Positions 53,241-62,215 are shown, numbered from the stretch's first letter. The stretch is 64,000 bases of DNA from Akkermansia muciniphila (GCA_945874895.1 CAMCIC010000015.1:1-64000), one strand, 5' to 3'. A program made the numbers and translations. The notes: generated by a model from the letters alone, not told the origin.

Positions 53241-54173
53241 ATGAGTCTATCGCTTGCAGCTCCGTATCACTGTCTCGTTGCCGCACCCCACACTCCCTTT
53301 CATGCAGATGGTTCTCTCGCCCCGGAAGTCGTGGCTCTGCAGGCTTCTCATCTTTCCGCTCAAAACGTGAAAGCTGTCTTCATCACGGGAACAACTGGTG
53401 AATCGAGTTCGCTTTCTGTCGCGGAAAGAGTTCGCATGTATCAAGCATGGGCAGCGGTGGCAAAGGAGCATGGCATTCGCGTCATCGCCCATGTCGGTGC
53501 CAACGCTCTATGTGATTCATGTGAATTGGCAGCGGTGGCACAGGATCTGGGTTTCGATGCCATATCCGCTTTGTCGCCCCATTATTTCAAACCCTCTTCT
53601 GTGGAATCGCTGGTAGCCTGTTGTGAAAAGATCGCATCCGCGGCTCCATCTCTGCCATTTTATTTCTATCAAATTCCCGTATTGACGAACGTGCGCTTCC
53701 CCATGACAGATTTCCTGAAATTGGGAGCGGATCGCATCCCAAACTTGCGCGGCATCAAGTATACGGACCCCGATCTGGTGGGGTACCGCCGTTGCCTCGC
53801 TCTTGAGCCAGGAGGTTTTGATTTGCCCTGGGGCGTCGACGAAACATTGTTGGCAGCACTCGCTACGGGCGCACGCGGTGGTGTGGGCTCGACCTACAAT
53901 TTCATGCCGTCCCTAGCTCATGCCATCATGGATGCATACGAAGAAGACGAGATGCAAAAAGCTCGTGAATTACAATCGAACATGATCGCGATCATCGATG
54001 CCCTCGATGCCGTCGGGTATCTCGGCGCTGCGAAAGCGGTGATGGGTTGGTTGGGTGTTCCGGTCGGTCCGGCGCGCCTCCCACTCGGCAATCCCTCTCC
54101 TGATTCACTGTCCCGCTTGCGTGATCGATTGGAAGAGTTGAATTTCTTTCCGTGGACATGGACTCAAGCGTAG
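53241..54173 (+). CDS. nanA: N-acetylneuraminate lyase
   Basis: 310 residues from the ATG at 53241. DHDPS-superfamily barrel: GTTGE (50-54), Tyr in FYFYQIPVLTNV (about 143), Schiff-base K173 in GIKYTDPDL, and the NAL-specific GVGSTYNF. It splits N-acetylneuraminate into ManNAc and pyruvate. The following epimerase gene would use the ManNAc. Its 3' end is 5 nt before the epimerase ATG at 54179. Confidence 0.88.
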   Translation: MSLSLAAPYHCLVAAPHTPFHADGSLAPEVVALQASHLSAQNVKAVFITGTTGESSSLSVAERVRMYQAWAAVAKEHGIRVIAHVGANALCDSCELAAVAQDLGFDAISALSPHYFKPSSVESLVACCEKIASAAPSLPFYFYQIPVLTNVRFPMTDFLKLGADRIPNLRGIKYTDPDLVGYRRCLALEPGGFDLPWGVDETLLAALATGARGGVGSTYNFMPSLAHAIMDAYEEDEMQKARELQSNMIAIIDALDAVGYLGAAKAVMGWLGVPVGPARLPLGNPSPDSLSRLRDRLEELNFFPWTWTQA

Positions 54174-54178
54174 ATCAC

Positions 54179-55339
54179 ATGAAACTGGAGGATTTTTATC
54201 ATCAGCAGCTTTACGGAGACTGTCTTGCTTTTTGGTTTCCTCGTGCCGTGGACGAACAGCATGGGGGATTTCTTCATTGTTTTGATCGCGATGGTACCTT
54301 GGTAGATTCTGACAAATCAGTTTGGGCTCAGGGACGCATCAGTTGGATGCTGCTGACTTTATACTTGGAAGATGAACGCCGCCCTGAGTGGCTTGCTTGG
54401 GCGGAGAGTGGTTTGTCGTTTCTAGAGAAGCATGCGATCGATCAAGAGGATGGACGGATGTTTTTTCATGTCCAGCGGGATGGTCAACCCATTCGTAAGC
54501 GCCGTTACGCCTACAGTGAATCATTCGCTGCGATCGCTTATGCCGCCCATGCTGCTGCCACTGGATCGGATCGCTCGGCGGAACAGGCCAGGCATTGGTT
54601 CCATCGTTTCACGGAATGGAATTTCACCCCAGGCTTGATGCCGGCGAAATACACGGACGTGCGCCCGATGATCGGTCTAGGTCCGCGCATGATCACTCTG
54701 GTGACCGCCCAGGAACTTTCCTTGCGATTGGGTGATGATCCGCAATTGCGTGCTTGGATCGATCGTTGTATCGATGAAATTCGTAGCCTATTTGTCAAAG
54801 AGGACCTGCGCGTCGTCATGGAAAGCGTTACTCCGGATGGCGGTATTTGTGATCATTTTGACGGTCGACTGCTCAACCCTGGTCATGCCATCGAGGGCGC
54901 GTGGTTCATTTTGGAGGAAGCTCGTCGCCGTAACTCGTCAGATCTGTTAGATCTGGGATGTAAGATGCTGGACTGGATGTGGGAAAGAGGATGGGACAAG
55001 GAGTGCGGCGGCTTGTTTTATTTCCGCGATGTGTATGACAAGCCGATCCAAGAATACTGGCACGGCATGAAATTTTGGTGGCCTCATGATGAGGCACTGA
55101 TCGCAACTTTGATGGCATATCGCTTGAGTGGTCAGGATCAATACTTGCGATGGCACATGCAACTCAAGGACTGGAGCTTTTCCCATTTCGGCGATCCCGT
55201 GCATGGCGAGTGGTATGGCTATCTTCAACGCGATGGCAGCCTGAGCAGCGCATTGAAAGGATCGTTGTGGAAATCGTTTTTCCATCATCCTCGCGCCCTG
55301 TGGATGTGTCGCAACCTCGCGCGGGAGCTAGGAATTTAA
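54179..55339 (+). CDS. N-acylglucosamine 2-epimerase (AGE/RenBP type)
   Basis: 386 residues from ATG 54179 (MKLEDFYHQQLYGDCLAFW, the usual start of the family; ATG 54152 would overlap nanA). (alpha/alpha)6 barrel signatures: FWFPRAVDEQHGGF, KSVWAQGRISWML, RRYAYSESFAAIAYA, LNPGHAIEGAWF with the catalytic His, and FWWPHDEALIA. It converts ManNAc to GlcNAc, continuing sialic acid breakdown. Its stop overlaps the convergent DUF218 gene by 4 nt. Confidence 0.87.
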   Translation: MKLEDFYHQQLYGDCLAFWFPRAVDEQHGGFLHCFDRDGTLVDSDKSVWAQGRISWMLLTLYLEDERRPEWLAWAESGLSFLEKHAIDQEDGRMFFHVQRDGQPIRKRRYAYSESFAAIAYAAHAAATGSDRSAEQARHWFHRFTEWNFTPGLMPAKYTDVRPMIGLGPRMITLVTAQELSLRLGDDPQLRAWIDRCIDEIRSLFVKEDLRVVMESVTPDGGICDHFDGRLLNPGHAIEGAWFILEEARRRNSSDLLDLGCKMLDWMWERGWDKECGGLFYFRDVYDKPIQEYWHGMKFWWPHDEALIATLMAYRLSGQDQYLRWHMQLKDWSFSHFGDPVHGEWYGYLQRDGSLSSALKGSLWKSFFHHPRALWMCRNLARELGI

Positions 55340-55989
55340 CGCGGCACATACCTCGTGTAGCCAGCATCCATCAAATGATGGTAGGCATCATGCACAAGAG
55401 AAGGAATGATCTGCGCGGTAGACAGACCTTTGTCCGCATAGTCGATGATTCGGAAAAGATCGCCGACCATCGCGTGGATCAGATCATCCATACCGATGGA
55501 ATTGTTGGGATATTGATCCATGGGTATGGGCGGAGATGATACACGGAACGAGAGTTCAGGCCATTGCTTCTCGATGCTAGCCCGTGTTCGGCGCTCCATG
55601 TAGGGTTTTTGCAATACGATCACGTGCTTCGAGTCCAAGCTGTGTCGTGCCATCATCTCTCTTGAAAACAAAATATTTTCGCCAGTGTGTGTAGCATTAG
55701 GTTCGCAGTAAACGACCTCGTCTGGCACGCCATGCGTTTTGGCGCGGGCGGCAAAACAGGCTGCTTCTGTATCAGGCCAGTGTTCAGTCATGCGGCCTCG
55801 CCCGCCCGTAAACAAGATCCAAGATGCCATACCTCGATGGTAGAGTTCAGCCGCATGATCCGCTACTCTCAAATCATTGCTGCCAAAAACCAAAATCCCA
55901 TCGGCTGGCAAAAGAGGTTCATACAGCCTGTGATAATTCCAGAGCTCGCTGGCGGCCCGTATGATGGAGTGGTGAAGTGATGATGACAT
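55336..55989 (-). CDS. DUF218 (YdcF/ElyC-like) family protein
   Basis: 217 residues from ATG 55989 (MSSSLHHSIIRAASELWNYH); an upstream TTG at 56016 would add nine. DUF218 signature: ADGILVFGSNDLRVADHAAELYHRG, WILFTGGRG, TEAACFAARAKTHGVPDEVVYCEPNATHTGENILFSR, IVLQKPYMERRT. No membrane helix, like cytoplasmic YdcF. Relatives are linked to envelope or AdoMet binding; function unknown here. Confidence 0.8.
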   Translation of the reverse strand: MSSSLHHSIIRAASELWNYHRLYEPLLPADGILVFGSNDLRVADHAAELYHRGMASWILFTGGRGRMTEHWPDTEAACFAARAKTHGVPDEVVYCEPNATHTGENILFSREMMARHSLDSKHVIVLQKPYMERRTRASIEKQWPELSFRVSSPPIPMDQYPNNSIGMDDLIHAMVGDLFRIIDYADKGLSTAQIIPSLVHDAYHHLMDAGYTRYVPR

Positions 55990-56265
55990 CGAGATGAGGG
56001 TCAATTTTCTCAGCAAGGAAGAACGATCCTGTTCATCCAGTGCGAGGCCACGTATCGCAGTGAGACGGTTTTGATTCGAGGGAACAGCATTTTTCTAAAA
56101 AAAATCATAGCTCCGAAACGAATGAGAATCGATCGCAAAAAGATGCTAGTTTCGCGAAGCGCGGATGGGGGACATGTTGAAAGGTATAATTGTCAGACAG
56201 AAATCGAAAATGGGAATGAACTGGTAGGATCATAGAACCAGATGTATGTTTTTTTTCCACTTGGG

Positions 56266-56300
56266 TTGACGCTTCTGACGAGGTTGGTTAGCCTTAAGGC
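56266..56300 (+). promoter_or_regulatory. Candidate promoter and palindrome of the GntR/LacI-type regulator
   Basis: TTGACG (56266-56271), exactly 17 nt, TAGCCT (56289-56294), and 6 nt to the ATG at 56301. The palindrome GCCTTAAGGC (56291-56300) abuts the ATG and overlaps the -10, a good place for autoregulation. Confidence 0.5.
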
Positions 56301-57395
56301 ATGAATGCGAAAGAGTCACTGATTCCTCGTCGCCGTTCTCTTCTCCAAGAGTGTCTGAGGGTCATGCGCGCGCGTTTGCAGCAGGGGGAGTGGACGGATT
56401 TTCTTCCCGGTGAAAGAGTGCTCGCGGAGACGTTGCAGGTAGGACGTGATACCATCCGACTCACTCTTGCGGAATTGACGGCGGAGGGTTGGCTCGCACC
56501 AGTCCGCGGTGGGAAACGCAGGTCGATCTTGCGCCGTAAGATGACGCGTCGACCACTACTGCCCACGAGTTGGCGCATTGGCATGTTGTCGCCCTATCAG
56601 CTGGAGCGGATGTCGCAGACCATGCTCAGCGAAGTCGACCATGTCCGCAGCTTGATCGCCCAGAGAGGTGGTTTCCTGGAATTGCACGTGCCGCCTTGGT
56701 ATGACAGCAGGAATCCTGAAAGAAGGTTGCAGAAACTCATCGAAGCGAATTCTTATGATGCGTGGATTCTTCATCGTTCCAGTGCGGCGATTCAAAAGTT
56801 CTTTCAACAATCACGCATTCCCTGTTTGTTGCGCGGGCATCCTCATAGCGGTGTTGACCTTCCTCACATCGATTACGATTGGCGCGCCATTGCCCGCCAT
56901 GCCATGGGGGAATTATGGCGCAAAGGACACCGATCCATAGGGATTTTGCTTCCAGACGATCGGTTGCGCGGAAACATGGCAGCCCTAGAGGGGGCAAGGT
57001 CATTTGGAGAAAACGATGTGATTCTTCAAGAAATTTGGGAAAATGGCACGACCGACGGTCTCTTGCAATCCGTTCAATTCGCGATTTCCCAAGGCCCATC
57101 ACCCACGGCCTTTATTGCTTTGCGACCTCGTCAAGTGCTGAGCCTGGTGAGCTGGTTAGGCTCTTGTGGTCATCCCGTGCCCCAGCACTTCAGTCTGATA
57201 TCTCTGGCGGAAGAGCCTTTTTTTGAATTTATCGTGCCCAAGGTCTCGACCTATCATGTCGAGCCCAGTTCATTCGCTCGTAAGGTCGTCCGCCATTTGG
57301 AATTGTTGGTCGAAGGCCAGATCGGTGATCACGGCAGTTTGTTGCTGATGCCTGATTTTCTTGCCGGTGCCTCAGTCGGGAAAATTCCCTGTTAG
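56301..57395 (+). CDS. GntR-type DNA-binding / LacI-type sensor hybrid regulator
   Basis: 364 residues. GntR-family winged helix at about 12-80 (FLPGERVLAETLQVGRDTIRLTLAELTAEGWL), then a periplasmic-binding-protein-type sensor (about 90-355) as in LacI/GalR: WRIGMLSPY, DYDWRAIARHAMGELWRKGHRSIGILLPDD, PTAFIALRPRQVLSLVSWL, FSLISLAEEPFFEF, VSTYHVEPSSFARKVV. Such hybrids respond to sugars. Location beside nanA, epimerase and esterase genes makes an amino-sugar ligand plausible. Confidence 0.85.
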   Translation: MNAKESLIPRRRSLLQECLRVMRARLQQGEWTDFLPGERVLAETLQVGRDTIRLTLAELTAEGWLAPVRGGKRRSILRRKMTRRPLLPTSWRIGMLSPYQLERMSQTMLSEVDHVRSLIAQRGGFLELHVPPWYDSRNPERRLQKLIEANSYDAWILHRSSAAIQKFFQQSRIPCLLRGHPHSGVDLPHIDYDWRAIARHAMGELWRKGHRSIGILLPDDRLRGNMAALEGARSFGENDVILQEIWENGTTDGLLQSVQFAISQGPSPTAFIALRPRQVLSLVSWLGSCGHPVPQHFSLISLAEEPFFEFIVPKVSTYHVEPSSFARKVVRHLELLVEGQIGDHGSLLLMPDFLAGASVGKIPC

Positions 57396-57610
57396 TGATC
57401 CTTAGGCAATACAGCGACGATCCGAGCGACATCGAAGTCAAAGGGCGTTAACTCAACCGTGACTCGCATTCCGGGTTCGATCTGTTCCTTGAGATGAGTG
57501 GTGGAACGCGAGAAATGGGCGAGCGTTTTTTTTCCGTTCGGCAGAGATGCCTCGAAAATATCCGAATACGGAGCGAGTATGGTGGCGGTGGTGGTGATGC
57601 AGTTTTCCAT
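57392..57610 (-). CDS. Translation initiation factor IF-1 paralogue
   Basis: 72 residues from ATG 57610, exactly the usual IF-1 length. One S1/OB-fold domain: ATILAPYSDIFEASLPNGKKTLAHFSRSTTHL and GMRVTVELTPFDFDVARIV, which follow IF-1 (...LPNG..VLAHISG...GD.VTVELSPYDL..GRI). It lacks the RR and lysine run of canonical IF-1 at the C-terminus (ends LPKDH). Probably a second IF-1 or cold-shock-type RNA binder. 52 nt downstream of the recombinase gene; overlaps the convergent regulator by 4 nt. Confidence 0.75.
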   Translation of the reverse strand: MENCITTTATILAPYSDIFEASLPNGKKTLAHFSRSTTHLKEQIEPGMRVTVELTPFDFDVARIVAVLPKDH

Positions 57611-57662
57611 CAGTAGGGCGTGCTTAAGGTGTTTGTGGAATCCATGGGGCGGCGAGCATTTC

Positions 57663-58580
57663 TCATGAGGCTGAATCTTTGGCTCTGGGGTGGGCCGCAT
57701 CGTAGGCCTGGCGCAGCCTTTCGCGGGTGACGTGGGTGTAAATTTGCGTAGTGGATAAGGAGGCGTGCCCCAGCAACGATTGCACGCTGCGGAGGTCCGC
57801 ACCAGCATCAAGAAGATGTGTCGCAAAGGAATGCCGCAGTTTGTGGGGCGAGATTTGGAACGGAATGGAAGACTGCGAGAGATACTTCTTCAAGAGTAGA
57901 TCGATGGCCTGTTGAGTGATGCGGCTGCGTCTGGAGCTCAAGAACAGAGGACCCTGGGTGATGACCGCCGATTGCCGATAGCGTTGAATGGCCGCGAGCG
58001 CTGGACCACCGATCGGGATCATGCGCTCCTTCGATCCTTTTCCCAGCACACGCAGAGATTCGCTGAGAAAATCGACGTGCTCTACGTCCAACATTCGCAG
58101 TTCGGAAATGCGCAAGCCGCAGGAGTAAAAAAGCTCCAGAATCGCCGTATCGCGCGATGCCAACCATGCAATTTTGGGTTTTTCACCCTGAAGCTTGTTT
58201 GGCAAGGAGAGAAGTTCTTCCATTTGAGCGAGATTGAGCACTACGGGAAGTTTGCGCTCGGCTTTGGGGAGTTGGAGTGCTGCAACAGGGCTCTTGGCGA
58301 AGCCTCGGCGATGCACGAGATACTGGTAGAACGAGCGGACCGCAGCGAAGCGAAGCCGAATCGTCGAGCGTGCTGCGTTTTGTTTCATCATCGCGAATAA
58401 CCAACCGCGAAAATCATCGGAACTCGCTTCTCGCCAACCTTGAAATGTCGATCCCATGTGGTCTCGAAAACCAGCCAGCGCGGCTCGATAGTTACGAACA
58501 GTCAGGGACGATGCCGTTCGCTCGGTATCGAGGTAACGGAAAAAATCTTCTTCCCACGTGATTGTCTCGCGATCAGACAT
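57663..58580 (-). CDS. Tyrosine recombinase (XerC/XerD family)
   Basis: 305 residues. Core-binding N-terminal domain (1-105), catalytic domain (115-300) with R157 (CGLRISEL), K181 (GKGSKER), H246-x-x-R249 (HKLRHSFATH), H272 (LGHASLSTTQIYTHV) and Tyr281. Full-length with all five catalytic residues. Xer proteins resolve chromosome dimers at dif; nothing nearby looks like an integron or prophage. A chromosomal Xer is the best reading, with XerC and XerD not separable by eye. Confidence 0.9.
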   Translation of the reverse strand: MSDRETITWEEDFFRYLDTERTASSLTVRNYRAALAGFRDHMGSTFQGWREASSDDFRGWLFAMMKQNAARSTIRLRFAAVRSFYQYLVHRRGFAKSPVAALQLPKAERKLPVVLNLAQMEELLSLPNKLQGEKPKIAWLASRDTAILELFYSCGLRISELRMLDVEHVDFLSESLRVLGKGSKERMIPIGGPALAAIQRYRQSAVITQGPLFLSSRRSRITQQAIDLLLKKYLSQSSIPFQISPHKLRHSFATHLLDAGADLRSVQSLLGHASLSTTQIYTHVTRERLRQAYDAAHPRAKDSAS

Positions 58581-58597
58581 ATACTTGCTTGCTCATC

Positions 58598-58625
58598 ACG
58601 ATAGAGGCTCAGGTAACAGGGTCAA
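58598..58625 (-). promoter_or_regulatory. Candidate promoter of the tyrosine recombinase gene
   Basis: Minus strand TTGACC (58625-58620), 16-nt spacer, TATCGT (58603-58598), leader of about 10 nt to the ATG at 58580. Confidence 0.45.
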
Positions 58626-58772
58626 GTCATCATCAGAGAACCTGTCTCGTGACTTGGAATGCCATGGGGCAATCGTGCCTGTTTCGATTTCTGGGATGAT
58701 TGCCCATGTGTTGTGAACCAAGGTGTGCTTTTTTTGGATTGGAAATTTTTTCATCCATGACCATGGTGGTGC

Positions 58773-59708
58773 ATGGCAATCGTTCATTTTCAGCCGATGG
58801 CAATGGAACGCGTGTGGGGTGGCAGGATGTTGGAAACTCATTTCCAACGCCCGCTGCCTGATGATTCATCGCCCTTCGGTGAATCATGGGAAATGGTCGA
58901 TCGCGAGGAGGCTCAGTCGGTCGTGACATCGGGTGACTATGCGGGGTTGTCATTGCATGAGCTTTGGTGTTCGCATCGCGAACAAGTCTTTGGAAAGGAT
59001 CTTCCGAGCACCCATCGTTTTCCTTTATTGATCAAGATTCTCGATGCACGCGAGGATTTGTCGATTCAGGTTCATCCTCCTTTGCGCGTGGCGCTGGAGT
59101 TGAATGGCGAACCGAAAACCGAGATGTGGTATATTGCTGCCGCACAACCCGGTGCTCGATTGGTGGTGGGTCTCAAATCGGGAGTGACTGCGGAATCCTT
59201 TTCCCGCGCGATTGAAGAGGGCACGGTGGCCGAGCAGATTCATGAAATTCCAGTGCGTGAGGGAGATTCCATCTTCATTCCATCGGGCCGTTTGCATGCG
59301 ATCGGTGCTGGACTTGTCATTTTTGAAATCCAACAGAATTCGGATACCACGTATCGCGTCTTCGATTGGAACCGCCTCGGCCTAGACGGCAAGCCTAGGG
59401 AATTGCACATCGAGCCATCCATGGCGAGTATCGATTTTACGGACATAGAACCCGATATGGATTCGCCGAATGATTCAGTGATTGCGCATTGTGAACATTT
59501 TTTGGTGGAGCGCTTTGAATTGCAACAGGGACAAAGCATCGGCAACCTTCGTCAAGATCGATTCAGTCTCGTTCATGTGGTGGAAGGTCAAGTCAGGGAC
59601 GAAGACGGAAGAGTCTGGCCCGCTGGTACAACTCTTTTGATCACGGTGGGTGCTAGCGAATTGAGCAGTTTGGGAAATGCCACGTTGCTTCGTACAAATA
59701 TTCCGTAA
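58773..59708 (+). CDS. manA: Mannose-6-phosphate isomerase, class I
   Basis: 311 residues. Cupin-type isomerase: RVWGGRML, IQVHPP with zinc His/Gln, KTEMWYIA, IPSGRLHAIGAGLVIFEIQQNSDTTYRVFDWNR. Interconverts mannose-6-phosphate and fructose-6-phosphate for mannose entry or GDP-mannose synthesis. The compact length matches bacterial short-form ManA. Divergent from the recombinase gene. No clear leaderless promoter here, unlike its neighbours. Confidence 0.92.
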   Translation: MAIVHFQPMAMERVWGGRMLETHFQRPLPDDSSPFGESWEMVDREEAQSVVTSGDYAGLSLHELWCSHREQVFGKDLPSTHRFPLLIKILDAREDLSIQVHPPLRVALELNGEPKTEMWYIAAAQPGARLVVGLKSGVTAESFSRAIEEGTVAEQIHEIPVREGDSIFIPSGRLHAIGAGLVIFEIQQNSDTTYRVFDWNRLGLDGKPRELHIEPSMASIDFTDIEPDMDSPNDSVIAHCEHFLVERFELQQGQSIGNLRQDRFSLVHVVEGQVRDEDGRVWPAGTTLLITVGASELSSLGNATLLRTNIP

Positions 59709-59717
59709 AGCTGTCGC

Positions 59718-59745
59718 TTGCGCCTAGAGAAAATCGCGCTACCTT
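59718..59745 (+). promoter_or_regulatory. Candidate promoter of the membrane peroxiredoxin-like gene
   Basis: TTGCGC (59718-59723), 16 nt, TACCTT (59740-59745), then 6 nt to the ATG at 59752. Confidence 0.5.
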
Positions 59746-59751
59746 CCGCCG

Positions 59752-60699
59752 ATGAATCGATGCGATGGTGGACAATGCAAGGTCCCTTTTTGGATGCCCT
59801 TGGTGCTCTGTGTGGCGGGGCTGTATTGTTTGGCCTTTGCGGTTGTGACACTGGCTTGGCCGGATGAGGCTTATGCGAAAACGGGATTGGATGCATCGGG
59901 GCATCACATGTTGGTTCGGCTGATTGGAATGTTTTATTTGGTTTTCGGATGCAGTTATTTCCTTGCTGCGCGCGATCCCATCCGGCATTGGCGCATCGTG
60001 CTTTTGTGTGTGATCAAAATCTTGATCGTGTTGGCTGCGGGTTTTTACTCTTGGAGTAACGCATTGTTGGCGCCGCGGTTGATTCTGCTTTTGATCATCG
60101 ATGATCTGTTATGGTTGGTTCCTTTTCTTATGATTTTGTGGACTTCAGTGCAGGCTCATCTCGGTCGTCCGCCTCTCTATCAACAAGCTCTTACCACTGG
60201 TAAAGCGGCGGAGCAGTATCTGCTGTCCACTGGTGAGAGTCTTGCCGCAGCCGCTGATTCCCAACTGGTGGTGCTCGTTTTCCTTCGCCATTTCGGGTGC
60301 ACATTCACTCGGCAGTTGCTGCGTGGTTTGGAAATGATCGAGCAGCAGGCACTGGAGAGAAATGCACGACTTGTTCTGGTGCATATGTTACAGTCCGGTA
60401 AGGAAACTGCCTATCTCGGCGATAAAAGCGGCGTCGCCCGCATCGCTGATCCCTACTGTGAACTCTATCGCTCGTTCGGACTCGGCAAAGCGGGCTTCTG
60501 GGAATTGTTTGGTCCTCGCGTGTGGTTGCGGGGCATCATCGCCCTATTCCGCGGCTGTGGCGTAGGTCACCTTGCAGGCGATGGTCTGCAAATGCCCGGA
60601 GTTTTTCTATTCCGCCATGGCAAGATTGTCGCCGCGCAACCTGCGAAAAGTGCCGCTGACCTTCCCGATCTCGCGCAGTTGTTTGACCAGCGCGGGTGA
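59752..60699 (+). CDS. Membrane-anchored peroxiredoxin-like (AhpC/TSA 2 type) protein
   Basis: 315 residues. Residues 13-131 form four membrane helices (WMPLVLCVAGLYCLAFAVVTL, ..., LVPFLMILW); 145-312 is a thioredoxin-fold domain of the PRXL2/SelL kind, with VLVFLRHFGCTFTRQLL, VLVHMLQSG, PYCELYRSFGLGK and MPGVFLFRHGKIVAAQ. Relatives have a C-x-x-C (or Sec) at this site; here C183 is followed by T186, so the second cysteine is missing. Possible redox role at the membrane, single-Cys mechanism inferred. Confidence 0.75.
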   Translation: MNRCDGGQCKVPFWMPLVLCVAGLYCLAFAVVTLAWPDEAYAKTGLDASGHHMLVRLIGMFYLVFGCSYFLAARDPIRHWRIVLLCVIKILIVLAAGFYSWSNALLAPRLILLLIIDDLLWLVPFLMILWTSVQAHLGRPPLYQQALTTGKAAEQYLLSTGESLAAAADSQLVVLVFLRHFGCTFTRQLLRGLEMIEQQALERNARLVLVHMLQSGKETAYLGDKSGVARIADPYCELYRSFGLGKAGFWELFGPRVWLRGIIALFRGCGVGHLAGDGLQMPGVFLFRHGKIVAAQPAKSAADLPDLAQLFDQRG

Positions 60700-60807
60700 T
60701 GGCGGTTTCGTTAGATTTCATTCAACACGCTTAAATGACTTTTATCATCCGCACGAGATGAGAACAAGCAAGCGTGGTTGACGGGTCGGGGATCCAGCAA
60801 ACGCTCG

Positions 60808-62196
60808 TCAGTTTTTCACGGGTGAAGGGTAGATATTGCATTCAATGCGTGTGAAAGCATTCGAATCAAACTGAGCGGTTCCGAAATGCTGGCTGGTGCC
60901 TGTGATCTTTCCGTTAGTCGAGATGTTTTCCAAACGGAATGTGATGTAGCTGCCACTGGCGAACCATGCTCGTACGTCTCCATTTTGCAACAAACGCTCG
61001 TCATATTCCGAGGGGGCAAGCGCTAGTTTGCGAATGCGAGAAATCGGCAAGCGGATGTCGTTGAATCGTGTTTTGAGAGTGATTTCGTTGTTTTCGATTT
61101 TCTCCACTTTGCCGAGCACGATGTCACCATTGCGGAGAATGATGCGTTGTTCATCCTCTTTGGGATCGGGATTGTCAATCGGGCTCGATTTGGTGGCATC
61201 CTGTGAGCTTGGTAGCATGCCGTCCCACGCGGTGAGAAACATGCGAGAAATCTGTACTTTGTTGCCATTGCCGGAACTCTGGCGCAAGTGAATGCAGGAA
61301 CCAGAGAGAACGGGCTTTTCCACATCATTCCACTCCTGCACCAGCGTATCATCCGAATACAGTGCCATCAATCCGTTTGTGGTATCCACATAGAGACGCA
61401 TCTCGGACTTTTCCTTATTGCGAAAAGCCTGGTCGCGTTTGTATTCGCCGATCATGCCTCCGTTGCGCATCATTCCGCCCAGCGCATCCGCATGGGTCGA
61501 GCGCTTTTGCAGGTAGGATGTGCCGTTGTCCAGCATCAGAATGTAATGATTGTCGGGAGTCTCATCGGTGGCGCTGTCAGCACAGAAGAGGATCTGCAAG
61601 CTGAAACGGTTTTTCCACGACGCGGTGAAACGGAAACAATAGCGTTCGGGGATTTTTTTGAAGTCCTTGGCGAGAGAGCCGTTACCGCTGCCTGTATAGG
61701 AATTTTTTTCGTACGTCCAGGAATCATCGGGCAAAATATTCCATTCATCTGCCTGAAGCGGACCGGAATACACAGGCGGCGAAAGATCAGTGATTTCAAG
61801 GTCCTTGACCATATTGCGGTTCAGTTTCAATCGTCCCGCATACCAAGTATTGAGCAAAATGTGGTCCTGATTCACAGCCACGAGTTCACCTTCCATGATG
61901 TCGCCAGGAATGTTTTCGTTCTGTTGCCTCAAGTCAGGATTGAAACGGATGTGAGCGATGTGGTCGTGGTTCAGCACAGGCGAGGGTGCTTGTGGGAAAG
62001 TGAGATCTTGGATTTGATCAAGAAAAAAAGGAGTCTCTTGTCCCAGTGTGGTGGATTTGCCGAAGAGCAGACCGTTTTCCATGCGTCCGATTTGCGCCTT
62101 CAGTCGGTCGCCATTCGTAAAGTGCAGAACAGGCCATTCCTCCGCGGCATACAGCGAAGCGATCGAAAAAATGGCGCTGGTGAAGAGAAATTTCAT
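60808..62196 (-). CDS. Secreted protein of a three-gene related family, beta-strand modules plus LamG-like core
   Basis: 462 residues with a signal peptide (1-17). I do not recognise a named family. Residues 20-70 hold a module (LHFTNGDRLKAQIGRMENGLLF...) and 345-400 another (IILRNGDIVLGKVEKIENNEITLKTRFNDIRLPISRIRKLAL), sharing the plan NGD, G-x-V/I, then strands ending P-x-x-x-I-x-x-L. Between them (about 140-320) is a LamG/DUF1080-like sandwich (RYCFRFTASWKNRFSLQILF, NGLMALYSDDTLVQEWND). Last gene of the operon; 19-nt gap to the upstream gene. Confidence 0.75.
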   Translation of the reverse strand: MKFLFTSAIFSIASLYAAEEWPVLHFTNGDRLKAQIGRMENGLLFGKSTTLGQETPFFLDQIQDLTFPQAPSPVLNHDHIAHIRFNPDLRQQNENIPGDIMEGELVAVNQDHILLNTWYAGRLKLNRNMVKDLEITDLSPPVYSGPLQADEWNILPDDSWTYEKNSYTGSGNGSLAKDFKKIPERYCFRFTASWKNRFSLQILFCADSATDETPDNHYILMLDNGTSYLQKRSTHADALGGMMRNGGMIGEYKRDQAFRNKEKSEMRLYVDTTNGLMALYSDDTLVQEWNDVEKPVLSGSCIHLRQSSGNGNKVQISRMFLTAWDGMLPSSQDATKSSPIDNPDPKEDEQRIILRNGDIVLGKVEKIENNEITLKTRFNDIRLPISRIRKLALAPSEYDERLLQNGDVRAWFASGSYITFRLENISTNGKITGTSQHFGTAQFDSNAFTRIECNIYPSPVKN

Positions 62197-62215
62197 AGAC
62201 AGGAAATGGATGGGC

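Noticed and set aside
57663-58580. Integron or prophage integrase
   Set aside because: All neighbours are housekeeping or metabolic; no attachment repeats, cassettes or phage genes are visible, so a chromosomal Xer is simpler.
60700-60807. Terminator between the peroxiredoxin-like and secreted-protein genes
   Set aside because: The only inverted pair (CACGCTT/AAGCGTG) has a loop of about 40 nt and no T-run.
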